Origin: Spirochaetota bacterium
GTDB taxonomy: Bacteria > Spirochaetota > Brachyspiria > Brachyspirales > JACRPF01
Direction of reading: 5' to 3'
DNA: 64,000 bases
Assembly (NCBI GenBank): GCA_016214035.1
Contig: JACRPF010000009.1
Span: 90,901 to 154,900 of the forward strand
The notes below the pieces were generated by a model. It was not told the origin of the DNA. It worked only from the letters and a program-made list of their open reading frames with translations, and made no database searches. Position numbers and translations under genes: made by a program. This document shows positions 14,800-22,476 of this stretch, piece by piece (position 1 is the first letter of the stretch; each line of letters begins with the position of its first letter).

Positions 14800-16716
14800 A
14801 TGAAGAAGGTATCACTGCTTGTTCTATTTGTCTGTGCAGTTCCGCTGATATTCGGTTCGCTTTTTTTCAACCGCAACAAGAAAACGCTGCCGGAATTCAA
14901 TCGGAATAATCCTACGGATACCAAGGCTGCGAATTATCAGAAGTATGAATCGGTAGACGCGGACGGTGACGGCTTTCCGGACTTCAAAGTGCTGCTGTCA
15001 CTGCCGTCACACACGAATGTTGTGATAGAGATAACCGGCGTACATGCGGGCATCGTGAGCAATATGGCATACACCATAAGCGGCGATCTCGAGACGGCAT
15101 CATTTGTTCCGTTTCAGAACATGTTCTCGGTGCCGAATGACCTGATCGATGTACAGACGTTCAAGCTGAAGCTGAAATTCAAGAACGGCAAGACCGCACC
15201 GGTTGTTATTAAGACGTTTACGGCGACGAACCAATATCCGATTGCGTCGTTCTATATCTTGAATGTCAACTGGACGAACAAGATGTTTATAGCGACCAAT
15301 ACCCGCGATCCCGACGATTCGGAATTATATTATGCGTGGGATGTTAACGGTGATGGAGTTATCGATTTTGACTTCAATACCAACACAACCCTGACGCATA
15401 TCTTTACTGCATTCGGGACGAGTAACGTGACGTTGTTCGTCAAAGATAACCATAATTATACGAACAGCGTCATGAGAGTATGCACCAATACGAATATAGC
15501 GCCTGTGGCCTCATTCACGATATCGAATGTGAACACGACGAACAAGATATTCAACGCATCGGCGAGTTATGATCCCGACGGCTCAATAGTGGGGTATGCA
15601 TGGGATTTTGACGGTAACGGCAGTATCGATACGGGTTTCTCGCTTGCGTACAGGATAATCACGAACGATTACACGACCTTCGGCACAAACGGCGTTGTGC
15701 TGTATGTGTCCGATCTGTTCTCCACGAATTGCGTTACCAATCCCTGCTATCATACGAATAATGCACCCACGGCGTTATTTACGGTAACCCCTTCAAGCGG
15801 AAGCACGAATACGGTGTTTGTATTTAATGCAAGCGCAAGTACCGACCCCGAAGGGAATATTGCTTCATATCAGTGGGATTTCAACGGAGACGGGACCTAT
15901 GAGGTTGATGTTGCCAGCAATACGTATGCGACCAATTTTACCAACGCAACCAACACATATCAGATTGTCCTGAAAGTGGTTGATGCCGAAGAACTTTTCA
16001 GCTTAAAGACTAACAGTGTAGTGGTGAGCGGCGTGGATCCGGGGCTTCTGCTTCATAACAAACTTGATGACGGGACATCAGTGTCGAACAGTGTTGTCGG
16101 TCCCAACGGCGTTATTTCAGGATCTGTTGCGTTTGAAAGTGCAAAGTACGGTAATGGTGTTGTGAGGAAAAGCACCACCGGTCATATAAAGTTTCCCGAC
16201 AGCATACTGACCGCGGTCATGGACCGGGGGGCATATGAATTATGGATAGTACCAAAAGTCACGCAGACTGTGCCGTACAGCTACGGTGAGATTGGTTTCC
16301 TGAATGGAACGTACGGGTGGGTAAATGACATCATTTTTTCATGGGCCGATTCTGCCGGAAACGGCGGGTTGACAGCGTACTTCTGCTACAAGGGGCCAGG
16401 TGATACATCGCAATCATTATGTGTAACAGAAACCGCGCAGTTTATTGCAACCATCGGGCAGGCATATCACGTTGCTTTGGTATGGGATCGTGCGGGAATT
16501 GCCGGCAGTTCAGATGCCGTAAGAATTCTCAGGGACGGTGTTGTCGTTGCATCGACGACGTCGACGTGGGCATCTGTTGGCCGCTCATTTCCCGGCACGA
16601 ATATCAGTGTCGGCGGATGGGGGCCTGACTCGGCGAATTATGATAAGATCAAGATTGACAATGTTAAATTCTACAATTATGCAAAGACCAACTTTTCAGA
16701 CAGGTTCACGGAGTAA
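14800..16716 (+). CDS. Secreted PKD-repeat protein with C-terminal LamG-like domain
   Basis: 638 residues. Signal peptide (about 1-19), then a unique N-terminal domain (about 20-140) with the calcium-loop-like VDADGDGFPDF. Three PKD-type domains follow (about 143-415), each with the YAWDxxGDG or YQWDFNGDG core and ending in a beta strand like VVLYVSD. The C-terminal domain (about 420-638) is concanavalin/LamG-like (YELWIVPK..., HVALVWDRAG, ILRDGVVVAST). The composition is rich in Asn, Thr and Ser. Such proteins bind carbohydrate or serve as adhesins at the cell surface. The next gene is a paralogue sharing an almost identical 125-bp stretch. AGGGAT precedes the ATG. Confidence 0.85.
   Translation: MKKVSLLVLFVCAVPLIFGSLFFNRNKKTLPEFNRNNPTDTKAANYQKYESVDADGDGFPDFKVLLSLPSHTNVVIEITGVHAGIVSNMAYTISGDLETASFVPFQNMFSVPNDLIDVQTFKLKLKFKNGKTAPVVIKTFTATNQYPIASFYILNVNWTNKMFIATNTRDPDDSELYYAWDVNGDGVIDFDFNTNTTLTHIFTAFGTSNVTLFVKDNHNYTNSVMRVCTNTNIAPVASFTISNVNTTNKIFNASASYDPDGSIVGYAWDFDGNGSIDTGFSLAYRIITNDYTTFGTNGVVLYVSDLFSTNCVTNPCYHTNNAPTALFTVTPSSGSTNTVFVFNASASTDPEGNIASYQWDFNGDGTYEVDVASNTYATNFTNATNTYQIVLKVVDAEELFSLKTNSVVVSGVDPGLLLHNKLDDGTSVSNSVVGPNGVISGSVAFESAKYGNGVVRKSTTGHIKFPDSILTAVMDRGAYELWIVPKVTQTVPYSYGEIGFLNGTYGWVNDIIFSWADSAGNGGLTAYFCYKGPGDTSQSLCVTETAQFIATIGQAYHVALVWDRAGIAGSSDAVRILRDGVVVASTTSTWASVGRSFPGTNISVGGWGPDSANYDKIKIDNVKFYNYAKTNFSDRFTE
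14842..14966 (+). repeat. 125-bp direct repeat, copy 1 (in PKD paralogue A)
   Basis: Aligns without gaps to 16764-16888 (offset 1922 bp) with four mismatches. It covers the end of the signal peptide and the first part of the N-terminal domain. Conservation falls sharply beyond it, which points to recent duplication or gene conversion. Confidence 0.8.
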
Positions 16717-16721
16717 AGCCA

Positions 16722-18890
16722 ATGAAAAAAACATTGCTGGTAATTCTTTTCACGGGTGTTGTGCCGCTGATATTCGGTTCGCTTTTTTTCAACCGTAACA
16801 AGAAAACGCTGCCGGAATTCAATCGGAACAATCCTACGGATACCAAGGCCGTGAATTATCAGAAGTATGAATCGGTAGACGCGGACGGCGACGGGTTTCC
16901 CGATTTTACGGTGCAGTTATCGCTGCCTTCGCGCACAAATGTGAAGGTGGAAATTGCCGGCGTCCATTCCGGCATTGTCAGCAATATGGCGTATACTATC
17001 AGCGGTGATCTGGATGTCGCCGCGTTCGTTCCATTCCAGAACACCTTTTATGTGTATAACGACCAGATAGAAAGTCTCACGTTCAAGTTGAAGTTGAAAT
17101 TCAAGAACGGAAAGGTCGCTCCCGCCGTACTGAAGCCTTTCGTCGCGACAAATCAATATCCGGTTGCATCGTTTTTCATCTCGAATATCGATTGGACAAA
17201 CAAGGTGTTTGTTGCTACGAATTCGATAGACCCCGACGATACTGAATTGTATTATGCGTGGGATTTTGACGGCGGCGGCATTGATACCGGTTTCAGCACG
17301 ATTGCATCGGCGTCGAATACGTATCCTTCATTCGGATCAAATTATGTAGTATTGTATGTGAGGGATAAATTCGGATATTCGAACGCAGTTTCGAATATGT
17401 GCATCCGTACGAACAATCCTCCCGTGGCATTGTTTACAATATCGAACGTCAACTGGACGAACAAGATATTCGATGCATCTACAAGTTATGACCCGGACAA
17501 CGGCGCGACGCTGACGTATGCGTGGGATACCAATGCGGACGGCACCGCAGACACGTCCTTTATTGCCGGCAATAAGGTTTTTCCGTTTTATTTCACCACA
17601 CTCGGATCGAATGATATTGTTCTGTTCGTATCAGACGGAATAGCTACGAACAGGTCAACGAACGCGTGTCTGCGCACAAATGCTGCTCCGGCGGCATTGT
17701 TCACGATATCGAATGTGAACACGACGAACAAGGTGTTCAATGCGTCGCTGAGCTCTGATTCCGACGGTTCCATCACCGGCTACGCATGGGATTACGACGG
17801 AGTCGCCGGCATCGACACGCCTTTCACGCTCGCGAACAGGATATTCACGAATTTTTATCAGTCGTTCGGCCAGAATACCGTTACGCTGTACGTAAAAGAC
17901 CAGTTCGAGACGAATACTTCAAGTCAGGTGTGCATTTATACGAACACGGGGCCGACGGCATCGTTCACCGTAACACCGTCGAGCGGAAGTACGAACACAG
18001 TGTTCGCGTTCAATGCGAGCGGCAGCATTGACTTAGAAGAAAATATCATGTCGAATCAGTGGGATTTCAACGGAGACGGTACATATGAAGTATCCGTGTC
18101 CAGTAACACGTATGGCACAAATTTCACCAATGCCAATACATACCAGATCATCCTGAAAGTTATAGACGCGGGCGGATTGTTCAGTCTGAAGACGAATACT
18201 GTAGTGGTTTCTGCGATTGACACGAGTCTGATACTATGGAATAAACTGGATAGCTCATCATCGTTTTCAAACAGCGAGGTTGGTTCCAACGGATGGTTTA
18301 TCGGGAATTCTTCATACTATTCGTTTGCTGCCGGCAAGTTTAATAACGGTTTGCAGATGACCGGATATTTTGATTGTGCAAACAAGGCTGTTTTTCCCGG
18401 CTCGGTGGTGAGTAACAAAAAGCAGTGCATTGAATTCTGGTATAAAAAGACAGGGGCATGGCAGTCAGGTGCCGGTGCGGATCTTTTCTGTCAGGGGGTA
18501 CCCGGTTCGCCGAATCAAAATATTGAAGGATGCATATCTACGGGATATTCCGGCAACTACGAGCTGAGATTCGGCTACGCCGGGACGCATCTGTATTCAA
18601 GCTTTTATAATAGCAATTTCATCAGTAATCAGAACTATCATCTTGCCTTCGTCTGGGATGAGGACGGCATAGGCGGCGGTTCAAATAAAATACGCATTTA
18701 TGTTGATGGCGTGCTCGTTGGTGCAACAAATTACGGGGTTGCACGCAATGTCGAATTGTCTCAGCCGTTCGTTGTTGGCGATATTCATGCCACCAGCGGA
18801 TGGCCCGAGTGGTGTGCACAGGGTGTTATAGATAATCTTAAAATATGGAATTACGCAAAGACGAACTTTTCCGACAGGTTCTCGGAATAG
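16722..18890 (+). CDS. Secreted PKD-repeat protein with LamG-like domain, tandem paralogue
   Basis: 722 residues, same plan as the preceding gene but with four PKD-type units (about 143-505) instead of three. They show YAWDFDGGGIDTGF, YAWDTNADGTADTSF, YAWDYDGVAGIDTPF and NQWDFNGDGTYEV. The C-terminal LamG-like domain (about 510-722) has IEFWYKKTG, HLAFVWDEDG and IRIYVDGVLVGAT. Both paralogues end in NYAKTNFSDRF[TS]E, a shared C-terminal tag. The ATG lies 5 bp after the upstream stop, with GGAG inside that gene. Gain or loss of one PKD unit between the two is the main difference. Likely surface adhesin or polysaccharide-binding protein. Confidence 0.85.
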   Translation: MKKTLLVILFTGVVPLIFGSLFFNRNKKTLPEFNRNNPTDTKAVNYQKYESVDADGDGFPDFTVQLSLPSRTNVKVEIAGVHSGIVSNMAYTISGDLDVAAFVPFQNTFYVYNDQIESLTFKLKLKFKNGKVAPAVLKPFVATNQYPVASFFISNIDWTNKVFVATNSIDPDDTELYYAWDFDGGGIDTGFSTIASASNTYPSFGSNYVVLYVRDKFGYSNAVSNMCIRTNNPPVALFTISNVNWTNKIFDASTSYDPDNGATLTYAWDTNADGTADTSFIAGNKVFPFYFTTLGSNDIVLFVSDGIATNRSTNACLRTNAAPAALFTISNVNTTNKVFNASLSSDSDGSITGYAWDYDGVAGIDTPFTLANRIFTNFYQSFGQNTVTLYVKDQFETNTSSQVCIYTNTGPTASFTVTPSSGSTNTVFAFNASGSIDLEENIMSNQWDFNGDGTYEVSVSSNTYGTNFTNANTYQIILKVIDAGGLFSLKTNTVVVSAIDTSLILWNKLDSSSSFSNSEVGSNGWFIGNSSYYSFAAGKFNNGLQMTGYFDCANKAVFPGSVVSNKKQCIEFWYKKTGAWQSGAGADLFCQGVPGSPNQNIEGCISTGYSGNYELRFGYAGTHLYSSFYNSNFISNQNYHLAFVWDEDGIGGGSNKIRIYVDGVLVGATNYGVARNVELSQPFVVGDIHATSGWPEWCAQGVIDNLKIWNYAKTNFSDRFSE
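16764..16888 (+). repeat. 125-bp direct repeat, copy 2 (in PKD paralogue B)
   Basis: Second copy of 14842-14966, differing at four positions. It could support homologous exchange between the two tandem genes. Confidence 0.8.
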
Positions 18891-18904
18891 GGAGTAAGAC
18901 GAAA

Positions 18905-19804
18905 CTACTCAGTTCCGGTATGCGCGTTCCGGCGTGATGACGCCCGATAGTTACGCGGACTGGTTTTCATGAACCGTCTGAAACACCGTGCGAAGTAATT
19001 GCTGTCCGAAAAACCGCTGTCGTATGCGATATCCGTGATGGTGCGGTCTGTCTCGGCAAGATCCGCGGCCGCCGCGTGCACCCGGAGACGCATGCAATAA
19101 TCCGTCGGGTTCATCCCGTAATGTCTGAGAAAGAGCCGGCGTACATGGCGCGTCGAAACGCCCGCGGCGTCCGTGAGGTCCTCGGTTGAGAATGCCGAAC
19201 GGAAATGCTCCTCAATGAAACTTGCCGCTCTCGCAGCCGCATGAACGCCTGACGCGTCACCGCCCCGTGCCGTATACGCGCGTGAAAGATATGCCGTCAA
19301 TTCAAAAAAAAGACCCGTCACCACGGCCTCATATCCGCTGGCACGGGTAACATATTCCTGTTCCATGCGTGCGAGCTGCCGCTCGGTCCAAAGACGTCCG
19401 GCGGCAGTGAGATGCACCACCGGCATTACGGAGCGCGATCGCGGCCCGATGAGGAAGAGCGCCTGATACCCCGGCAGCGTCCTGAGCGATGAAGCAACCG
19501 GAGCGAGCAGCGCCGGATCGTATTCAACGTTCCACAGTGACAGCGCCCGGGGCGATATGAAACCGTGCGACCGGTCGCCGGTGAATACATAGACGTCGCC
19601 TGCTTTGATGAACTGATCGCTCCCGTCAACGCGATGCGTGGCCGTGCCGCCGGTGATGATGACTATCTCATGAAAGGCGTGGGTGTGCTCCGTAAAATCG
19701 GCGTTGAGTTTTGCCCGCTGGATGATGAAGCGGAACTGCTTTGTCATCTGTTCGGCGGTGAAGACGAAGCGTTTATTTTTGAGGCGCGTCGGTGTAAATG
19801 CCAT
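18905..19804 (-). CDS. AraC-family transcriptional regulator
   Basis: 299 residues. An N-terminal cupin-like sensor (about 20-110, with TEHTHAFHEIVIITGG) precedes a C-terminal double helix-turn-helix (about 195-290) ending DIAYDSGFSDSNYFARCFRRFMKTSPRNYR, the AraC/XylS signature. It is divergent from a UroD-like gene at 19894 and probably controls it. There is no Shine-Dalgarno; instead TTGACA-N17-CACTAT ends 6 bases before the ATG, so the mRNA may be leaderless. Direct TGTCC repeats lie over this promoter. The ligand is probably a sugar from the degraded polysaccharide. Confidence 0.9.
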   Translation of the reverse strand: MAFTPTRLKNKRFVFTAEQMTKQFRFIIQRAKLNADFTEHTHAFHEIVIITGGTATHRVDGSDQFIKAGDVYVFTGDRSHGFISPRALSLWNVEYDPALLAPVASSLRTLPGYQALFLIGPRSRSVMPVVHLTAAGRLWTERQLARMEQEYVTRASGYEAVVTGLFFELTAYLSRAYTARGGDASGVHAAARAASFIEEHFRSAFSTEDLTDAAGVSTRHVRRLFLRHYGMNPTDYCMRLRVHAAAADLAETDRTITDIAYDSGFSDSNYFARCFRRFMKTSPRNYRASSRRNAHTGTE

Positions 19805-19830
19805 GTCCGTATAGTGCTATATTATGTCCG
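19803..19830. promoter_or_regulatory. Candidate AraC operator: ATGTCCG direct repeat, 21-bp spacing
   Basis: ATGTCCG at 19803-19809 and again at 19824-19830, two helical turns apart, on the same face of DNA. The repeats flank the -10 box of the AraC gene and lie in the region shared with the divergent UroD-like gene. This fits autoregulation plus control of the neighbour. Confidence 0.45.
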
Positions 19831-19839
19831 AAATGTCAA
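19811..19839 (-). promoter_or_regulatory. Predicted leaderless promoter of the AraC gene
   Basis: On the minus strand, TTGACA (19839-19834), 17-bp spacer, CACTAT (19816-19811), then 6 bases to the ATG at 19804. The -35 is a perfect match; the -10 is weak. Confidence 0.45.
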
Positions 19840-19893
19840 GGAACGGTACGCCCGCGGTGCGTAGTATATGCGTGTATGATAATGGAGCAGGCC

Positions 19894-20988
19894 ATGGACA
19901 AGCGTAGTGAAAACAACAAAGCGTTTCTCACGAACATCTACCGCAAAGGTCCGTTCACACGGCACGGATTCTATGCGAAGCCGGCAGAATACGGCATTGC
20001 AGAACTTCCGGACGGTGATTATACGCTGTCCGATAAACCCGTGACGGAGTGGGTGCCGTATTTCGCCGAGAATTACCGGCGCGAGATTGAGATGCTGGAG
20101 TCGGCCGGCGGCGATATTGTCCCGCAGGCGCGCGCGAGCACCGCAACGCATATCTATGCGGCGGCGTTCGGGGCAAAAGTGCATGCATACCGGGGGATGA
20201 ATACGAATCCCGCGGCCATGCCGTTCATCACGAACGGTGAGGAGGCTGACAGGCTCGAAGAACCTGATATCTGGAAATCGCCCACGCTCTACCGTATATT
20301 CGAGATGAACCGGGCGCTCCAGCGGGAACTGGGTCATGATGTGCCGCTTGGTCCGCCGGATCTGCAGAGCGGATTCGATATCATGTCGCAGATCTGGGAT
20401 AAGACTGACCTGTTCTGCTCAATGGTACTGCCGGATAAAAAGGAGGCGGTGCACCGGCTCAACGAAAAATGCGCGCGACTGTTGAAAAAGGTGATTGCCG
20501 AGCTCAGGAAGGAATTCCCGACAATGCAGGTGTGTCATTGTCCGGGCGCGTGGACGCCGCCGGAGATGGGGCCGTGGCTTTCGAATGACGAGTGCGGCGA
20601 ATTCGGCCCCGACCTTTTCGAGGAATACTGCATGCCGGAACTTGTCGATCTGTCAACTGCGTTCGGCGGACTCGGCATGCATTGCTGCGCCAAGGCAGAG
20701 CATCAGTTCGAGAACTTCATGAAGATACCGAATTTCTACGGATTCAACCGCGTGGCGAGCAAGAATACGCGCGGCTATAAGGCGATGCTGGAGTATTTCA
20801 AGGATGCATCAGCTCCGGTGCTGGTGTTCGGATGGCTTGATGACGAGACCACCGAGTGGTTCATCGCCAACGCCCCCGAAGGCGTGCGCTGCATATTCAC
20901 GCAGCTCGGCGCATCATCGGAAAATGCGAAACGCTGGCTTGACCGGATGACGGCCGTGAGCGCTACTCGAGTGTCTTCACGCGCCTAA
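19894..20988 (+). CDS. UroD-like superfamily protein
   Basis: 364 residues from the ATG at 19894, chosen because GGAG lies 6 bases upstream and the frame before it has no similarity to the family. Family cues are the GPPDLQSGFDIMSQIWD segment, FEEYCMPELVDLS and the H263-C-C265 motif in GMHCCAKAEHQF, equivalent to the HxC zinc motif of MtaA-type proteins. A distal cysteine ligand is not evident. It is divergent from an AraC regulator and overlaps the end of the metallophosphatase gene tail to tail by 26 bp. Like the other UroD-like genes here, it is probably a catabolic enzyme and not a haem enzyme. TATGAT at 19875-19880 is a possible -10 with no good -35. Confidence 0.82.
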   Translation: MDKRSENNKAFLTNIYRKGPFTRHGFYAKPAEYGIAELPDGDYTLSDKPVTEWVPYFAENYRREIEMLESAGGDIVPQARASTATHIYAAAFGAKVHAYRGMNTNPAAMPFITNGEEADRLEEPDIWKSPTLYRIFEMNRALQRELGHDVPLGPPDLQSGFDIMSQIWDKTDLFCSMVLPDKKEAVHRLNEKCARLLKKVIAELRKEFPTMQVCHCPGAWTPPEMGPWLSNDECGEFGPDLFEEYCMPELVDLSTAFGGLGMHCCAKAEHQFENFMKIPNFYGFNRVASKNTRGYKAMLEYFKDASAPVLVFGWLDDETTEWFIANAPEGVRCIFTQLGASSENAKRWLDRMTAVSATRVSSRA

Positions 20989-22324
20989 CATGGTCAGCAA
21001 TAAGCGTTTCCATGCGCCGCGCTTCAGTGCGGTACGGCACACGCTGTATGTCTTTTATCCGCGAGAAAGCGAACTCCGTCATAGTGACCGTATAAAGCAC
21101 CGCATCATCTATCGACTGCGGAATGGATGCGAACATATCCCCCCGGGATGCCGCTGCGCGTAATTGCTTTCCGCTCAGCGAGAGCACGATAACACCGCTG
21201 CGCCAGGGATGCATACGGACGATGCCGGTGAATGTCACCGGTCCCGGAGCTAGACCACCGGTTATCGAGCCGCGGTCGATTATCGCCGCATCGGCTTTCA
21301 TTTCACTCATGATAGCCGACGCTGCAAGCACGCCCGCCGGGCTTTCACCTTTCGGATTGTGCGGAAACGCTTTCACCGCGGTTGCGAGCGTTTCAGTGCT
21401 CATGGTGCGGTAGGTCAATAGCAGCTCGAGGGTTGCGGGGTCTTCCGGAATATGTTCATCAACGGGTATCAGCGTTCCCGTCGCGGTGACCTTCGGGGGG
21501 ACGGACGCATTACCGGCAGTATCGACGACGATATCCACGCGCCCGAGATAGGCGTAATGTTCGCCCGCTTGTGCGATGAGTACCGTATTCGATGATGCCG
21601 GGATTCCCGACATGGTATATGCAGGGGATATCACCGTATGCGAGTGCCCGCCGATGATAACATTGATCGCGGCATTCGATGCGAGACGCCGGTCTTCATC
21701 GAAACCGATGTGCGTGAGCGCTACGATGAGGTCGTTCGCCGCGAGCTCGGGGCAGAGCGTTTGCGCGCAATCCACCGCGTTCTGCATGGCGAGTCCCTTT
21801 GAGCCGGGATTTTCAAGGCGTATGAAACATAATCCCAGGAGCGCCGTTCTGATGCCGCCGATATTCGTTATGATGTACGGCGGAAACAAACGCGCTCCGT
21901 TCGATATGAAGGTGATATTCGCACCGAGAAACGGTGTTTTCGCGAGGCGTGAAAAACGAAGCAGATCGTCTGCGCCGCCGTAGAAGTCACCGTTGCCGGG
22001 GATATACGCGTCGCATCCGAGCGCATCCAGGACTGCGAGATTGGCAGCGCCGCCGGAAACGACGGTCATCGCGTCACCCCGGGAGAGCGTGTCGCCGGTG
22101 TGAAAGAACAGCACCGGCGCGTCGTTGGAGGCGCGTATCGCTTTCACGAGTGTGGCAATACGCGCCGCGCCACCGATGTTGGTTCCGTTATACACGAACG
22201 GGTCAAGGTGTCCGTGCGTATCGTTGATATGGAGTATCGTTATTTTCCGCGGCAACGCATGAACGGTAGAAACAGACGCGAACACGCAGAGGATGATGGC
22301 TGCAATAACTGATTTCCGGCGCAT
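20963..22324 (-). CDS. Secreted metallophosphatase, 5'-nucleotidase (UshA-like) family
   Basis: 453 residues with a signal peptide (about 1-24, ends VHA). The metallophosphoesterase domain has DTHGH, FHTGDTLSRG, THIGFDED and IGGHSHT, and the C-terminal 5'-nucleotidase domain has AIIDRGSITGGL, HPWRSGVIVLSLSGKQL. The usual GNHEFD motif reads GNGDFYGG, so the His that takes part in catalysis in UshA is Gly here and the Glu is Asp. Activity may be altered or lost. The start is the ATG at 22324 with AGGTG about 6 bases upstream; an in-frame GTG two codons earlier is less likely. Periplasmic or extracellular nucleotide or sugar-phosphate hydrolysis is the family role. Confidence 0.85.
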   Translation of the reverse strand: MRRKSVIAAIILCVFASVSTVHALPRKITILHINDTHGHLDPFVYNGTNIGGAARIATLVKAIRASNDAPVLFFHTGDTLSRGDAMTVVSGGAANLAVLDALGCDAYIPGNGDFYGGADDLLRFSRLAKTPFLGANITFISNGARLFPPYIITNIGGIRTALLGLCFIRLENPGSKGLAMQNAVDCAQTLCPELAANDLIVALTHIGFDEDRRLASNAAINVIIGGHSHTVISPAYTMSGIPASSNTVLIAQAGEHYAYLGRVDIVVDTAGNASVPPKVTATGTLIPVDEHIPEDPATLELLLTYRTMSTETLATAVKAFPHNPKGESPAGVLAASAIMSEMKADAAIIDRGSITGGLAPGPVTFTGIVRMHPWRSGVIVLSLSGKQLRAAASRGDMFASIPQSIDDAVLYTVTMTEFAFSRIKDIQRVPYRTEARRMETLIADHVRRVKTLE

Positions 22325-22335
22325 ACACACACCTT

Positions 22336-22365
22336 ATATAAAAATATGCCGGTACTATATATCAA
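22336..22365 (-). promoter_or_regulatory. Possible promoter of the metallophosphatase gene
   Basis: On the minus strand, TTGATA (22365-22360) and an AT-rich TTTATATAA block (TTATAT at 22341-22336, 18-bp spacer). The expected start lies only a few bases upstream of the AGGTG ribosome-binding site. Confidence 0.4.
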
Positions 22366-22476
22366 AGATGCACTTGATGCAATCACACTGCGGTGAATTC
22401 GCGGACGCGTACCCGAAAAAGATCATCGCGTTCCGTGTGGTCAACGTTTCATCGGATTCGGTCAGCCGGACGGCTG

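Noticed and set aside
20963..20988. Tail-to-tail 26-bp overlap of UroD-like and metallophosphatase genes as a sign of a frame error
   Set aside because: Both ends read naturally and short convergent overlaps are common; no frameshift is needed.
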